A stretch of 64,000 bases of DNA from Chloracidobacterium sp. (GCA_016716365.1 JADJWM010000003.1:376001-440000); one strand, 5' to 3'. Shown: positions 51,975 to 61,657, counted from the first letter of the stretch. Program-made: numbers and translations. The notes: a model not told the origin generated them from the letters alone.

Positions 51975-53102
51975 ATGGCGAACATTCTAATCCTGGGCGG
52001 GGGCTTTGCCGGTCTCGTTGCGGCGGAGCGATTGGCGCATTCGACCGGCCCCGAACACCAGATCACACTTGTCGCACCCAATCGGAATTTCACATTCTAT
52101 CCGGCTTTGGTCGAGTTGGCCTTCGGAGAAACCGAGTCAGATTCGATCACCTTCGACCTCAGGGAGAAGCTGGATCTTCTGGATGTTCGCTTTATTCAGG
52201 GCGAACTTTTGAGGGTCAATCGCTCAGCCCAGACGGCCGAGATCACCGGCGACGACATGAAGGGCGATCTGAATTATGACATCGTCGTTTTTGCGATGGG
52301 CCGCAGGCTTGCCACAGAGAAAGTGAGCGGTTTCTTTGAGTATTCGCACCATTTGCTTGGCGTTAACGCGGCCAAGAAGTTTGGCGATGCGGTCAACAAC
52401 TTTAAGACCGGCGATATTGTCCTCGGCGTTTGCCCCGGCGGCCGCCTCCCGGTCCCTGTCTGCGAGACGGCATTCGCGCTCGCAAGGAGGTTCGAAGCTG
52501 AGATCGAGGCCGGCACGGTAACGATCAAAGTGATATTTCCGGAGTCGCTTGCCGCGGCATTCGGAGGTGCGGCGATCCATAACCAACTCGAAGCGGCGTT
52601 CGCAAAGCATAAGATCAACGTCCTGTATGACGTTCCGATCATCGAGATAACCGCGGACGAAGTGATCTCATCGGAGAAGCATCATATCAAACACGACCTT
52701 CTGATGCTGGTCCCGCCATTCCGCGGACAGGCGATCGTACGGGACCTTGGGATCACCAACGAGGAAGATTTCGTCAAGGTGAATGACCGGATGGAGGTGC
52801 ACGGCATGGATATGGCGTACGCCGCGGGCGACCTCGTCGCATTCTCTGGTCCAAAGTTCGCGCACATGGCCGTTAGGCAGGCCGAGGTGGCCGCGGCGAA
52901 CATCCTGTCCGAACTGAAAGGGGAGACCCCATCTCAGGCTTATTATCACGAGATCGCGACCGTGATCGATGCCGGCGGGCCCGAGTCCATTTACCTTCAC
53001 TACGGCGTCTGGGACGATAACATTTACCGGATCAGGCAGGGTAGTTTCTGGGGTTGGGCAAAAGAGGTCCACGACCGGGTATGGCGGGCGCGGCACCGTT
53101 AG
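51975..53102 (+). CDS. FAD-dependent NDH-2/SQR-like oxidoreductase, paralogue
   Basis: A 375-residue relative of the 49953-51104 protein. LILGGGFAGLVAAERLA (FAD), VVFAMGRRLA and MAYAAGDLVAFSGPKFAHMAVRQAEVAAANIL. Shared motifs (FYPALV, PVPVCE, IYLHYGVWD/FFHYGFWD). Probably transfers electrons from NAD(P)H or sulphide to quinone; no distinctive catalytic Cys pair is evident. Organised with Usp as a plus-strand unit. Confidence 0.78.
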   Translation: MANILILGGGFAGLVAAERLAHSTGPEHQITLVAPNRNFTFYPALVELAFGETESDSITFDLREKLDLLDVRFIQGELLRVNRSAQTAEITGDDMKGDLNYDIVVFAMGRRLATEKVSGFFEYSHHLLGVNAAKKFGDAVNNFKTGDIVLGVCPGGRLPVPVCETAFALARRFEAEIEAGTVTIKVIFPESLAAAFGGAAIHNQLEAAFAKHKINVLYDVPIIEITADEVISSEKHHIKHDLLMLVPPFRGQAIVRDLGITNEEDFVKVNDRMEVHGMDMAYAAGDLVAFSGPKFAHMAVRQAEVAAANILSELKGETPSQAYYHEIATVIDAGGPESIYLHYGVWDDNIYRIRQGSFWGWAKEVHDRVWRARHR

Positions 53103-53160
53103 CCGAAGTTCGACCAAGTGACGTTCCATCGAGGGGCGTTCAGGAGAATCGTTAAATAGC

Positions 53161-53195
53161 TAGGGCCCTGCATTGTTGCGGGGCCCTGGTTTTTG
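53161..53195. terminator. Intrinsic terminator
   Basis: AGGGCCCTGCA, short loop, TGCGGGGCCCT followed by GGTTTTT, 60 bases after the FAD oxidoreductase stop. Confidence 0.8.
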
Positions 53196-53226
53196 ATCGG
53201 CCGAATGATGCTTCGACGGTGTCTTA

Positions 53227-54141
53227 CTAACGGGCTTCTACCTTGGTCCCGTCTGAAAGCTGGCTTGACGGAAACAGGATCACCGTATCGCCTTCGGAAA
53301 GTCCGCCGAGGACCTCGGTGGATTCGGGGTTCTGATGCCCGATCGTGACCGATCGCCGACGGGCCTTACCTTTCTCGATCACAAACACGTCCCAATTCTC
53401 GCCGCTCCGAAAAAGGGCACTCGACGGGATAGTCAGAACCTCGTCGGCTTCCCAGACCATTATTCGCACGTCCACACGAAAGTTGTCGCCATAGTGCGAA
53501 TATTTCGAATCAAGGTCACCGATCACGTTCACCCTCTGCTCTTCCACGCCCAGCGCCGAGACCTTTGTGATCGCCTGAGATTCGACCAGCCTGACGTGAG
53601 CCCTGATCGGCGAGACCTCATGCTCGTTTTGAATGACCATGACTGCTCCCGGCCTGACCATCACCGCATCGGTTGAGAGGATATCGACAACGATCTCGAT
53701 GTTCTCCGGGTTGCCCAGCTCCAGGATCGGAGCCCCCGCGGCTACGAACCGCTCACTTTTATCAAATACCCGGAGGACCTTGCCGCCTATCGGCGCGAAG
53801 ACCTTTGCCGCGTAAGGATTCGGCATCGAACGCGGCTCGGTTGGCGTTGTTCTCTGGATCGGCGGATTGGGGTCTATCTCAGCCAGCGGAAAATTTCGAA
53901 CTATGTTATCGCCTTCAGTCAGTCTTATCCGGGCCATCAAACCCGAGATCGGGGCGGTCACGGTCACTTTGTCTCGAACGCGGGTCCTTCCTTCAGCATC
54001 GATGGTCACCGCCATGGGGCTTCGTTTGACGACGCCGGCCTCAACGCTTACCGGTGATTCGCGAAAAACGCTCCACAGCAATAGCCCCAACGCAACTATC
54101 GCCGCCCCGATGTAGATCAACCTTTTTCTTCCGATCTGCAT
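53227..54141 (-). CDS. HlyD-family periplasmic adaptor (short)
   Basis: A 304-residue membrane-fusion protein. N-terminal anchor (LIYIGAAIVALGLLLWSVF), lipoyl half TVTAPISGLMARIRLTEGDNI, a short Pro/Thr linker instead of the usual coiled-coil hairpin, second lipoyl half KVFAPIGGKVLRVFDKSERFVAAGAPILELG, then beta barrel and a C-terminal domain. It is immediately downstream of the permease gene. The missing hairpin argues against direct TolC docking. Confidence 0.82.
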   Translation of the reverse strand: MQIGRKRLIYIGAAIVALGLLLWSVFRESPVSVEAGVVKRSPMAVTIDAEGRTRVRDKVTVTAPISGLMARIRLTEGDNIVRNFPLAEIDPNPPIQRTTPTEPRSMPNPYAAKVFAPIGGKVLRVFDKSERFVAAGAPILELGNPENIEIVVDILSTDAVMVRPGAVMVIQNEHEVSPIRAHVRLVESQAITKVSALGVEEQRVNVIGDLDSKYSHYGDNFRVDVRIMVWEADEVLTIPSSALFRSGENWDVFVIEKGKARRRSVTIGHQNPESTEVLGGLSEGDTVILFPSSQLSDGTKVEAR

Positions 54142-54145
54142 TTTT

Positions 54146-56512
54146 TTACTCCCTCGTCTTTAGAACAGCGATCAGGTCCAGTCTTCGCAGCCGCCGCATT
54201 ATCAAGAGCCCGGACACTACCGCCGCAAGAGCCACGAACAGCGCGGTCAGGACGAACGTCTTTTGACTGAATACGAGCGGAAGCCGCAGCAATTCTGTAT
54301 CCATCAGGTTGTTCATGGTTGCGCAAAGAAAGAACCCTACTGCGAAACCGATCGGAATTCCGAGCGCAGTCAAAAAGGCATGCTCACCCAGCAGGATGCG
54401 CGTTACCTCGCCTTTTGTAAAGCCAAGCACCCGAAGCGATGCCAGTTCTCGGCCTCGCTCGGACAATGCGATTCGGGCGGCATTGTAAACAACGCCGAAT
54501 ACGATCGCACTCGAAAACAGAACGAGGATCGACGTAAATTGTCCAATAGTCTTCCCAAAGGTTTCATTGAAAGTCTCGAGCATCGCCCCCGGAAGACCGA
54601 CGCCCGCAACCGCCGGCATTCTCTTCAGCTTCGCGTATACCACGTCCGAATACTTTGGATCGATCTCGAGATATGCACCCGAAATAACGTCGTCCTCGTT
54701 CATCAATCGGTTCAGCGCCCGGATGTGCATGTAGGCGTTCATTCCCATAAGCTCATCCACCGTGGCGGCCAACTCGACCTTCGCGGTCGGCCTTGCACCT
54801 TCAAGGACGTCGATCGTGACCTGATCGCCGATCGCGACGCCGAGGGTGTCGGCGAGAGCGTCTGAAAGCACAATGCCGCCCGGGGGCACGGTGAAAACCT
54901 GCGATCTTTCGTCGACTATCCTGTGCAGATCGGGGTTTCTTTCCGTCCCCATCAGGGCCACACGTTTTGAATGATTTTCCGAACGGAGGCGGACCGGGAC
55001 CGCTCTGAACGTTTCCACCGACCTGACGCCCTCCATCTCGGCAAGCTCGCGGCGGGCACTCTGGGGCCGAAGTGAGTTGAACGCAACGACCGCGTCTTCA
55101 CGGATCGCCTGTCGAAATTGAACCTCGACGATCCGGTCGATCGCGTCGAAAAAATAGAAACCCGTAAAAAGTAATGCGGATGCTAGTGAGATGCCCAGAA
55201 CCGCGAGTGTCGCCTTGACGGGATGACGTGACAGGTTCCGGAAAATGATCCGCGCGGACGATGGCAGCACCCTGGTCATCTGCAAACGCTCGAGCAGCCC
55301 GGCCTGGAATGAAGCCGGCGGCTCGGGCCGCATCGCCTCGGCAGCCGGGAGACGTACCGCGTTTCTCACCGCCGACATCGCACCCGCGGCGGCCGACGCA
55401 AGCGTTATCAATATCGAATACACGATCAAAGGGAATCCGACACTGAAGTTCAGGAGCGGGAAATGGAAATAATCGGCGTACATCGTCGTCATCCAGCTGC
55501 CCATCCAGACCCCGAGGAGCATCCCAAGAAGAAGCCCGCCGGAAACCGCCGCGGCTGCAAGGCCGAGATAGTGCGAGCCGATCTCGAAGTTCGTATATCC
55601 AAACGCCTTCAACAGCCCGACCTGTTCTCGCTGGGTATTGACCAGCCGCGAAAGGACAAGATGAAGCAGGAACGCGGTCACGCCGAGAAAAATTAGAGGA
55701 AGAACGATACCGAAGGACCGCAGCTGTGCGAACTCGTTCACGAGGAATCGAAAAGACAGTTGGTCCGACCGGCCATAAGCCCCGGTCCCGCCGAAGGCCT
55801 CCAGGGCACGGTCAACTTCATCGATAACCTGCTGCTCACTAGCACCGGGGGCCAGCGTCAGCGAGAGGTCGTTGAAAGCCCCCTCCATATCAAAAGCGGC
55901 CGCGACCGAGGTGCGGTCCATCCAGAGGATCCCGAATCGCTTGTTGTCCGGAAAGATGTCGCCGCCGCGAATTTCGTAAATATACTCCGGCGAGAGGGCA
56001 ACGCCGGCGATCGTCAGCCGCCGCCATCTGCCGTTGATGATCGCATCGATCGAGTCGCCGGGATCGAAACCGTTGGCATCGGCGAAGGCACCGCTTACGA
56101 TGATCTCGCGGGAATTTCGGGGATCAACATAGCGGCCCCGAAGAAGGTGAAGGTCATTCAACATCGGCGACCGATGCTCGGGTATTGAGACGATCCGTCC
56201 CTGTACAGGCTCGCGGAGCCCCGGAAGATCGAGGACCACTTCCGAGACTATCCGGGTCTGGACCGATGCTACGCCGGGGATCCGCTCGATCGAGGCCCTA
56301 AGGTTTTCCGGGGCCCGTTTCGCATGGGCGAAGACATCGCCGAACCGGTACTCCGCGTAATAATCCTGCTGGGTGATGAGGAGCGAGTCGTAGGTGCTCT
56401 GCATCGAGACGAACGACGCGACCCCGCAGGCCACGACCAGTGCGGTTGCGATGATCTGCCCGCGAAGATGCAGGATGTCGCGAAGCAGTTTCTTGTTCAG
56501 AGAACTCAGCAT
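54146..56512 (-). CDS. ABC exporter permease with two FtsX domains
   Basis: A 788-residue membrane protein with an N-terminal helix (QIIATALVVACGVASFVSM), a MacB-type periplasmic domain (~50-260) and two FtsX-like groups of helices (RSFGIVLPLIFLGVTAFLLHL...; FTSILVLFSSAIVFGVVYNAARIALSERGRELASLRVLGFTKGEV). It lies in an operon with the ATPase upstream and HlyD adaptor downstream. Probably exports a small peptide or lipid or works as a mechanotransmitter. DevC/HrtB-like. Confidence 0.82.
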   Translation of the reverse strand: MLSSLNKKLLRDILHLRGQIIATALVVACGVASFVSMQSTYDSLLITQQDYYAEYRFGDVFAHAKRAPENLRASIERIPGVASVQTRIVSEVVLDLPGLREPVQGRIVSIPEHRSPMLNDLHLLRGRYVDPRNSREIIVSGAFADANGFDPGDSIDAIINGRWRRLTIAGVALSPEYIYEIRGGDIFPDNKRFGILWMDRTSVAAAFDMEGAFNDLSLTLAPGASEQQVIDEVDRALEAFGGTGAYGRSDQLSFRFLVNEFAQLRSFGIVLPLIFLGVTAFLLHLVLSRLVNTQREQVGLLKAFGYTNFEIGSHYLGLAAAAVSGGLLLGMLLGVWMGSWMTTMYADYFHFPLLNFSVGFPLIVYSILITLASAAAGAMSAVRNAVRLPAAEAMRPEPPASFQAGLLERLQMTRVLPSSARIIFRNLSRHPVKATLAVLGISLASALLFTGFYFFDAIDRIVEVQFRQAIREDAVVAFNSLRPQSARRELAEMEGVRSVETFRAVPVRLRSENHSKRVALMGTERNPDLHRIVDERSQVFTVPPGGIVLSDALADTLGVAIGDQVTIDVLEGARPTAKVELAATVDELMGMNAYMHIRALNRLMNEDDVISGAYLEIDPKYSDVVYAKLKRMPAVAGVGLPGAMLETFNETFGKTIGQFTSILVLFSSAIVFGVVYNAARIALSERGRELASLRVLGFTKGEVTRILLGEHAFLTALGIPIGFAVGFFLCATMNNLMDTELLRLPLVFSQKTFVLTALFVALAAVVSGLLIMRRLRRLDLIAVLKTRE

Positions 56513-56524
56513 CGGCGGCCTCTC

Positions 56525-57352
56525 CTACCAGACCAGGTCAGCCGGACGGGCTTTTGTTTCGTTGCGTTCGATCGAGACGATCTGGCCGCTTCCGATATGA
56601 ATGACCCGGTCTGCCATCCGCGCGATCGAAACATTATGGGTGATGACCGCCGTTGTCGTACCCAATTCACGATTCACGCGTTCTATTGCGGCCAAAACGA
56701 TCTTGCCAGTTTCCACGTCTAGTGCTCCTGTTGGTTCATCGCATAGCAGGACGTCCGGCCTTTTCGCGATGGCACGGGCGATCGCTACCCGTTGCTGCTC
56801 GCCCCCCGACAACTGAGCCGGGAAGTGGTCCATGCGTTCGCTCAAACCGACGATCTCAAGGGCCTCTTCGGCCTTCATCGGATTCTCCGAAACCTCCGTG
56901 ATCAGTTCGACGTTCTCGAGCGCGGTCAGGCTGGGAATGAGATTATAGAATTGAAAAACGAATCCGACGTGGTCTCGTCTGTATTGGGTAAGCTCGCTGT
57001 CGGTCGCGCGGGTCAGATCATGGTCAGCATAGTGAACCTCGCCGCTTGTGGGGACGTCAAGCCCGCCGATGATGTTGAGGAGCGTTGATTTTCCGCTGCC
57101 TGACGGGCCGAGCAGAACAGCCAATTCGCCCTCATAAAGGTCAAGGTCCAGCGAACGCAATGCGTGAACCTCAACATCGCCCATTCGATAGACCTTAGAT
57201 ATGCCCCGGATACGGAATATCGCCTGCATCGAGTTCAATATCTGAGGTTCGCTCTCCGGACGGCCAACGATGTGCTCCGGGCCGCCGGCCGGTTTGATAA
57301 GGCCCGCCCCGTCGTTGGTTTCCGGCACGGTCGCGGGCCTTGTTCTTTTCAT
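56525..57352 (-). CDS. ABC exporter ATP-binding protein (MacB/LolD-type)
   Basis: A 275-residue ATPase. Walker A GPSGSGKST, Q-loop QFYNLIP, signature LSGGEQQRVAIARAI, Walker B VLLCDEPTGALD and H-loop ITHN are all in order. An N-terminal extension of ~41 residues precedes the ABC domain (MQAIFRIRGISKVYRMGDVEVHALRSL). GGAGG lies five bases before the ATG at 57352, supporting this start over 57229. First gene of the exporter operon. Confidence 0.88.
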   Translation of the reverse strand: MKRTRPATVPETNDGAGLIKPAGGPEHIVGRPESEPQILNSMQAIFRIRGISKVYRMGDVEVHALRSLDLDLYEGELAVLLGPSGSGKSTLLNIIGGLDVPTSGEVHYADHDLTRATDSELTQYRRDHVGFVFQFYNLIPSLTALENVELITEVSENPMKAEEALEIVGLSERMDHFPAQLSGGEQQRVAIARAIAKRPDVLLCDEPTGALDVETGKIVLAAIERVNRELGTTTAVITHNVSIARMADRVIHIGSGQIVSIERNETKARPADLVW

Positions 57353-57442
57353 TCGAACCTCCGATATGGCCGATAACGGCGGCGGATCGCCGATCCGCAG
57401 ACTCTCGATGTTATCTTGCGACGCTTGCGGCGACCCGCGAAA

Positions 57443-58000
57443 CTAGCCGGCCTTCACAGCGATCCGTTTCGGCTCTTGTACCTCGGCTTTTGGAAGCGTC
57501 AGTTTGAGAATACCGTCCTTCAACTCGGCCTTCACGTTGTCGGCCTGGACCGCACTGGGAAGGGTCAACTGCCGGAAGAAGCGATCGCTTTCCCAATCAG
57601 TATAGACCACCTCACCCTCTTCCTTCTTCTCCTCTTTTTTCTCCGTTCGGCCGCTCATGATGAGCTGGTCGTCCTTGACGCTGATCTCGATCTCGTCTGG
57701 CTTGAACCCCGGAACGGCTGCATTTACATTGATCTTGCCGTCGGTCTCGGTGATCTCGACCGCCACCGGCCGAAGCAGCTTTGATTCGGCGTTGAACCAA
57801 TCATCCAGTTCCTTTCCGAACTCGCCGCCACGCTTCAGGAAGAATTCGTATGCTTTCTGTGCCGTCTCTTTTGAGAGCTCGGCCAGTTTATCGAACATCT
57901 TTTCTGCTTCAACAAAGATCGGCGAGATCGGTTCACCAAGGTTTCCCTTAGTTTCCTTCTCCGCCGGAACGATAGCCGTCTTCTGCTCTGTATTTTCCAT
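57443..58000 (-). CDS. HSP20/alpha-crystallin small heat-shock protein
   Basis: A 185-residue protein. N-terminal helix region (~25-75; EAEKMFDKLAELSKETAQKAYEFFLKRGGEFG), and an alpha-crystallin domain ~75-180 with AVEITETDGKINVNAAVPGFKPDEIEISV, the EGEVVYTDWESDRFFRQLTLPSAVQADNVKAELKDGILKLTLPK hallmark. AAGGAG lies before the ATG. It binds unfolding proteins without ATP. Divergent from the Usp gene at 58358. Confidence 0.92.
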   Translation of the reverse strand: MENTEQKTAIVPAEKETKGNLGEPISPIFVEAEKMFDKLAELSKETAQKAYEFFLKRGGEFGKELDDWFNAESKLLRPVAVEITETDGKINVNAAVPGFKPDEIEISVKDDQLIMSGRTEKKEEKKEEGEVVYTDWESDRFFRQLTLPSAVQADNVKAELKDGILKLTLPKAEVQEPKRIAVKAG

Positions 58001-58357
58001 TTCACAACTCCTTTTCGAAGATCTGGTCGAAAACTGAAATAGCTTTCAACCGTATACAAAGCGCAACGGGCGTGCCGTGGCGATATGCTCTCGGCGAACC
58101 CTTCCAACTTCGCAAAACCCCTCTTTCCGGTGTGTTATTGATCCACCCGTTCTCAGGTATTCGAGAATACGATGCGTGGCCTGTGTGAAATATTCAAGTT
58201 AAACGCGAAGATTCTCGCGGCTGCGCGGCGCAGCCATGTTTACCGTCACTTCGGTCCCGCCGAGGAAGCCAATAAACGTCGCCGGCCGGAGATGGGCCGG
58301 GCGGGCACGATAGTTGCGTTGCTTTATGGAGAGCGATACTTCGCACGAGAGACACCG
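58001..58357. other. Divergent HSP20/Usp intergenic region
   Basis: About 357 bases without a gene. It holds a perfect palindrome GTATTC-GA-GAATAC at 58157-58170 that may be a shared operator. The open frame from 58172 is an upstream extension of Usp. Confidence 0.55.
58157..58170. promoter_or_regulatory. Palindrome GTATTCGAGAATAC, possible operator
   Basis: Perfect 14-base palindrome in the middle of the divergent HSP20/Usp promoter region. Confidence 0.4.
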
Positions 58358-58819
58358 ATGAAGATCCTGATCGCAACCGACGGCTCTGAATTCAGTCGTC
58401 TCACAGTTGAAAAAGCCTGCGAGTTTATCGAAAGGTACAGAGACACGGCAGAGGTCCGGTTGGTTTCGATCTATGAAGCTCCGACTGTTGCGACCGAGCC
58501 TTTTATGACGCTCCCCGATCATTATGAGGGGATCCGAAAAAGCGTAGAGAAGCTTTCACACGGATATGTTGAGAGTGCGCGTGCTGCGATCAACGAACGA
58601 CTCCCGAGTATCGCTGTTGCTGAAGAGGTTGCGATGGGAGTTCCCGGGCGAACGATCGTCGAGATCGCCGAAGAGTGGGGTGCGGACCTTATCGTTGTCG
58701 GCTCACACGGCCGCGGTTTCTGGTCGCGGGCGCTCATGGGTTCGGTATCGGACGCCGTTGTGAATCACGCGCCTTGCTCGGTGTTGGTGGTCCGCGGGCC
58801 GGCAGGCTCATCGGCGTAG
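58358..58819 (+). CDS. Universal stress protein (UspA family)
   Basis: A 153-residue protein starting MKILIATDGSEFSRLTVEKACEFI with the ATP-binding end GADLIVVGSHGRGFWSRALMGSVSDAVVNHAPCSVLVVR. Very similar to the Usp at 51501. The ATG at 58358 lies within the longer open frame starting 58172; the Usp fold begins right there. First gene of a stress cluster. Confidence 0.9.
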   Translation: MKILIATDGSEFSRLTVEKACEFIERYRDTAEVRLVSIYEAPTVATEPFMTLPDHYEGIRKSVEKLSHGYVESARAAINERLPSIAVAEEVAMGVPGRTIVEIAEEWGADLIVVGSHGRGFWSRALMGSVSDAVVNHAPCSVLVVRGPAGSSA

Positions 58820-58858
58820 CCGGTCGTTTCGTCCTCGGTCAGCGGCCAAGGAGGTTAT

Positions 58859-59530
58859 ATGCAGTATCGATTCAAGGACCGCCGCGAGGCAGGTGTGATG
58901 TTGGCGGAAAAACTAAGAAGCTACGCGGGCTGTTCCGACGCGATCGTGTTGGCCTTGCCGCGTGGAGGAGTTCCCGTGGCCTATGAAGTTGCCTCCGCGC
59001 TCGGCCTTCCGCTCGACGTCTTTGTCGTCAGGAAGATCGGGGCTCCCGGCCACGAGGAATTCGCGGTTGGTTCGATCGCGTCTGGAGGAGTATGCCTGAT
59101 CGACCGCACGTCGGTTCGGGGACTCGGCGTGCCGGAGGCCGTTCTCGACCAGATCATCGAACGTGAGCAACGTGAACTCGATCGCCGGGAAAAATTGTAC
59201 CGGGGCACCGAACGGCCGTTGGACCTTCGTGAAAAGACGGTGATCATCGTCGACGACGGGTTAGCCACGGGCCTGACCATGCGGGCCGCGGTCTCGGCGG
59301 TCAGGAAGCACGGCCCGAAGGAGATCGTGGTTGCCGTACCGGTCTGTGCACCGCTCTCCTGCGACGAACTGGAGCGGGAAACCGACACGTGGTGCATCTG
59401 CGTTCAATCCCCCGAGCCGTTTTATGCCGTCGGAATGTGGTACGACAATTTCGAGCAAACTTCAGATGAAGAAGTGCAGGAGTTGCTTGAGCGGGCCGCG
59501 AAAACTAAAACGGAAGGGCATTTTGTGTAG
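58859..59530 (+). CDS. Phosphoribosyltransferase-like protein
   Basis: A 223-residue protein: LALPRGGVPVAYEVASALGLPLDVFVVRKIGAPGHEEFAVGSIA and the PRPP loop VIIVDDGLATGLTMRAAV. The class often occurs fused to, or beside, erythromycin-esterase and dienelactone-hydrolase genes, as here. Substrate unknown. GGAGG precedes the ATG. Confidence 0.88.
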   Translation: MQYRFKDRREAGVMLAEKLRSYAGCSDAIVLALPRGGVPVAYEVASALGLPLDVFVVRKIGAPGHEEFAVGSIASGGVCLIDRTSVRGLGVPEAVLDQIIEREQRELDRREKLYRGTERPLDLREKTVIIVDDGLATGLTMRAAVSAVRKHGPKEIVVAVPVCAPLSCDELERETDTWCICVQSPEPFYAVGMWYDNFEQTSDEEVQELLERAAKTKTEGHFV

Positions 59531-59548
59531 CGATCAGGGGGCACTGAG

Positions 59549-60898
59549 ATGTTCAAGATTAACCAAATGCCTTCTATTGAAGATATCCGACGGGAGGCGG
59601 TTGCTCTGCAGGCTGGCGAGATCACGGATTACGATCCCCTGATCGCGTTGGTCGGCGATGCTCGTTTTGTCCTGATCGGTGAAGCATCCCACGGCACGCA
59701 CGAATTTTACCGGGAGCGGGCCCAGCTAACGAAGCGTCTGATCACCGAGAAAGGGTTTTCGGCGGTCGCGGTCTAAGCAGATCTTCCGGATGCTTACCGC
59801 ATAAACCGTTATGTTCGAGGCGAGGGTGACGACCAGGATGCCGTGGATGCGCTCGGCGGCTTCAAACGATTTCCCGCGTGGATGTGGCGGAATGCCGACG
59901 TCCTCGATTTTATCGGCTGGCTTCGGGCACACAATGACGATCTGGATAAGGGATCGCCAAAGGTCGGCTTCTACGGCCTGGACCTTTACAGTCTCCATAC
60001 TTCCATCGAAGTTGTGCTTGGCTATCTGGAAAAGATCGATCCCCCCGGAGCAAAGAGGGCGCGGGAGCGTTACTCCTGTTTCGATCATTTCGGCGAGGAT
60101 GTTCAGGCATACGGTTATGCCGCGGGCATCGGCATCGCCGACTCCTGTGAAGAAGAGGTCATAGGGCAGCTAGTCGAACTTCATGAACGTGCCGCGGAAT
60201 TGGCAAGCCGCGACGGGCGCGTCGCCGCCGACGATTTCTTCTTCGCGGAGCAGAATGCCCGGCTGGTCCGGAACGCCGAACGATACTACCGGACGATGTA
60301 TCGAAGCGACATCTCTTCGTGGAACCTTCGCGACCTGCATATGATGGAGACGCTCGTCGCACTCGACAATCATCTATCCGGCCCTGGAGCTCCGGCGAAG
60401 GTCGTCGTCTGGGAGCACAATTCTCATCTCGGCGACGCGAGCGCAACGGAGATGGGCAAGCGAGGTGAGTGGAACGTTGGCCAGTTGGCAAGGCAGCGAT
60501 ACGGCGAAGAGGCTTTGCTCATCGGTTTCACAACTTATGAGGGAACGGTAACCGCCGCCACGAATTGGGGCGAGGCGGCCGAACGGAAGCGAGTTCGACC
60601 GGCTCTACCTAACAGTTATGAGAAGCTTTTTCATGAAACAGGCTTAGACCGGTTCATGCTCTTGATGACTCCGGGATCTGCAGCGCATGCGGCACTGAAA
60701 GGCCCTCTTCTGGAACGGGCGATCGGCGTGATCTATAGGCCTGAGACTGAACGTCAAAGCCACTATTTTCAGGCCAGTCTATCAAACCAGTTCGACGCTG
60801 TGATCCACATCGACGAAACACGTGCGGTCGAACCGCTTGAACGAACCACTGAATGGGAGGCCGGCGAGGTGCCGGAAACGTTCCCCACAGGCATCTAG
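59549..60898 (+). pseudogene. Erythromycin-esterase-family protein with internal stop
   Basis: Frame 59549-59776 reads MFKINQMPSIEDIRREAVAL...FVLIGEASHGTHEFYRERAQLTKRLITEKGFSAVAV then TAA, and the same frame continues ADLPDAYRINRYVRGEGDDQDAVDALGGFKRFPAWMWRNADVLDFIGWLR...VVVWEHNSHLGDASATEMG to 60898 (449 codons in all). The conserved block V-E-A-D-x-P-D-A is interrupted at Glu by TAA (59774-59776), consistent with GAA to TAA. Family motifs GEASHGTHEF and WEHNSH are present. Either a pseudogene or a base error. Confidence 0.82.
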
Positions 60899-60961
60899 TG
60901 AGGTAATCTGCAGCCGGCGGCAGATCAGGTTTCCGGCCTATTCTGGAGGAGTTGAACTGCA

Positions 60962-61630
60962 ATGAAAGTACAAACAGCATTAGAAGGAGAGGTATCCATT
61001 CCCGTAAACGGCGAACGGCTTTCGGGCGAGCTGATAGTCCCGGCCGGGGCCAAAGGCATCGCCGTCTTTGCGCACGGTTCCGGCAGCAGCCGTCACAGCC
61101 CGCGTAACAAGTTCGTCGCCGAGGTCATTCGCGGGCACGGCGTCGGTACCCTGCTGTTCGATCTGCTGACGCGTGAGGAAGAGGCCATCGATCTTCAGAC
61201 GCGCCATCTTCGATTCGACATCGGCCTGCTTGCAAAGAGGCTGGTTTCGGCCGCCAGATGGTTAGCAAACAAACCGGAAACGGCTCATCTGAAGATCGGT
61301 TTCTTCGGGTCAAGCACGGGCGGCGGGGCGGCATTGGTAGCCGCGGCGGAACTCGGCGAAGTGGCCGGAACGGTGGTGTCGCGGGGTGGCCGCCCCGATC
61401 TGGCCGGTGACGCTTTGACGAACGTAAGGTGTCCGGTCCTGCTGATCGTCGGCGGCCTTGACGATGTGGTGATCCGGCTGAACGAACAGGCCCTCGCTCA
61501 GTTGAATTGCGAAAAGAAGCTGGAGATCGTTCCCGGAGCCACGCACCTTTTCGAAGAACCGGGCAAACTCGAGCTCGTGGCAGAACTGGCTGCGGATTGG
61601 TTCGAACGGCACCTCAGCTTTGATCGGTGA
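60962..61630 (+). CDS. Dienelactone-hydrolase-like alpha/beta hydrolase
   Basis: A 222-residue hydrolase with VFAHGSGSSRHSPRNKFVAEVI near the N-terminus, nucleophile Ser in GFFGSSTGGGAAL, Asp in VGGLDDVVI and His in PGATHLFEEPG. It often sits with phosphoribosyltransferase and erythromycin-esterase genes, as here. Cytoplasmic; no signal peptide. Substrate unknown. Confidence 0.85.
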   Translation: MKVQTALEGEVSIPVNGERLSGELIVPAGAKGIAVFAHGSGSSRHSPRNKFVAEVIRGHGVGTLLFDLLTREEEAIDLQTRHLRFDIGLLAKRLVSAARWLANKPETAHLKIGFFGSSTGGGAALVAAAELGEVAGTVVSRGGRPDLAGDALTNVRCPVLLIVGGLDDVVIRLNEQALAQLNCEKKLEIVPGATHLFEEPGKLELVAELAADWFERHLSFDR

Positions 61631-61657
61631 ACTGATGGTGAACACGTGTTTCGCGAT

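Noticed and set aside
58172..58357. N-terminal extension of Usp
   Set aside because: The Usp fold begins at MKILIATDGS; upstream residues lack coding character and cover the operator-like palindrome.
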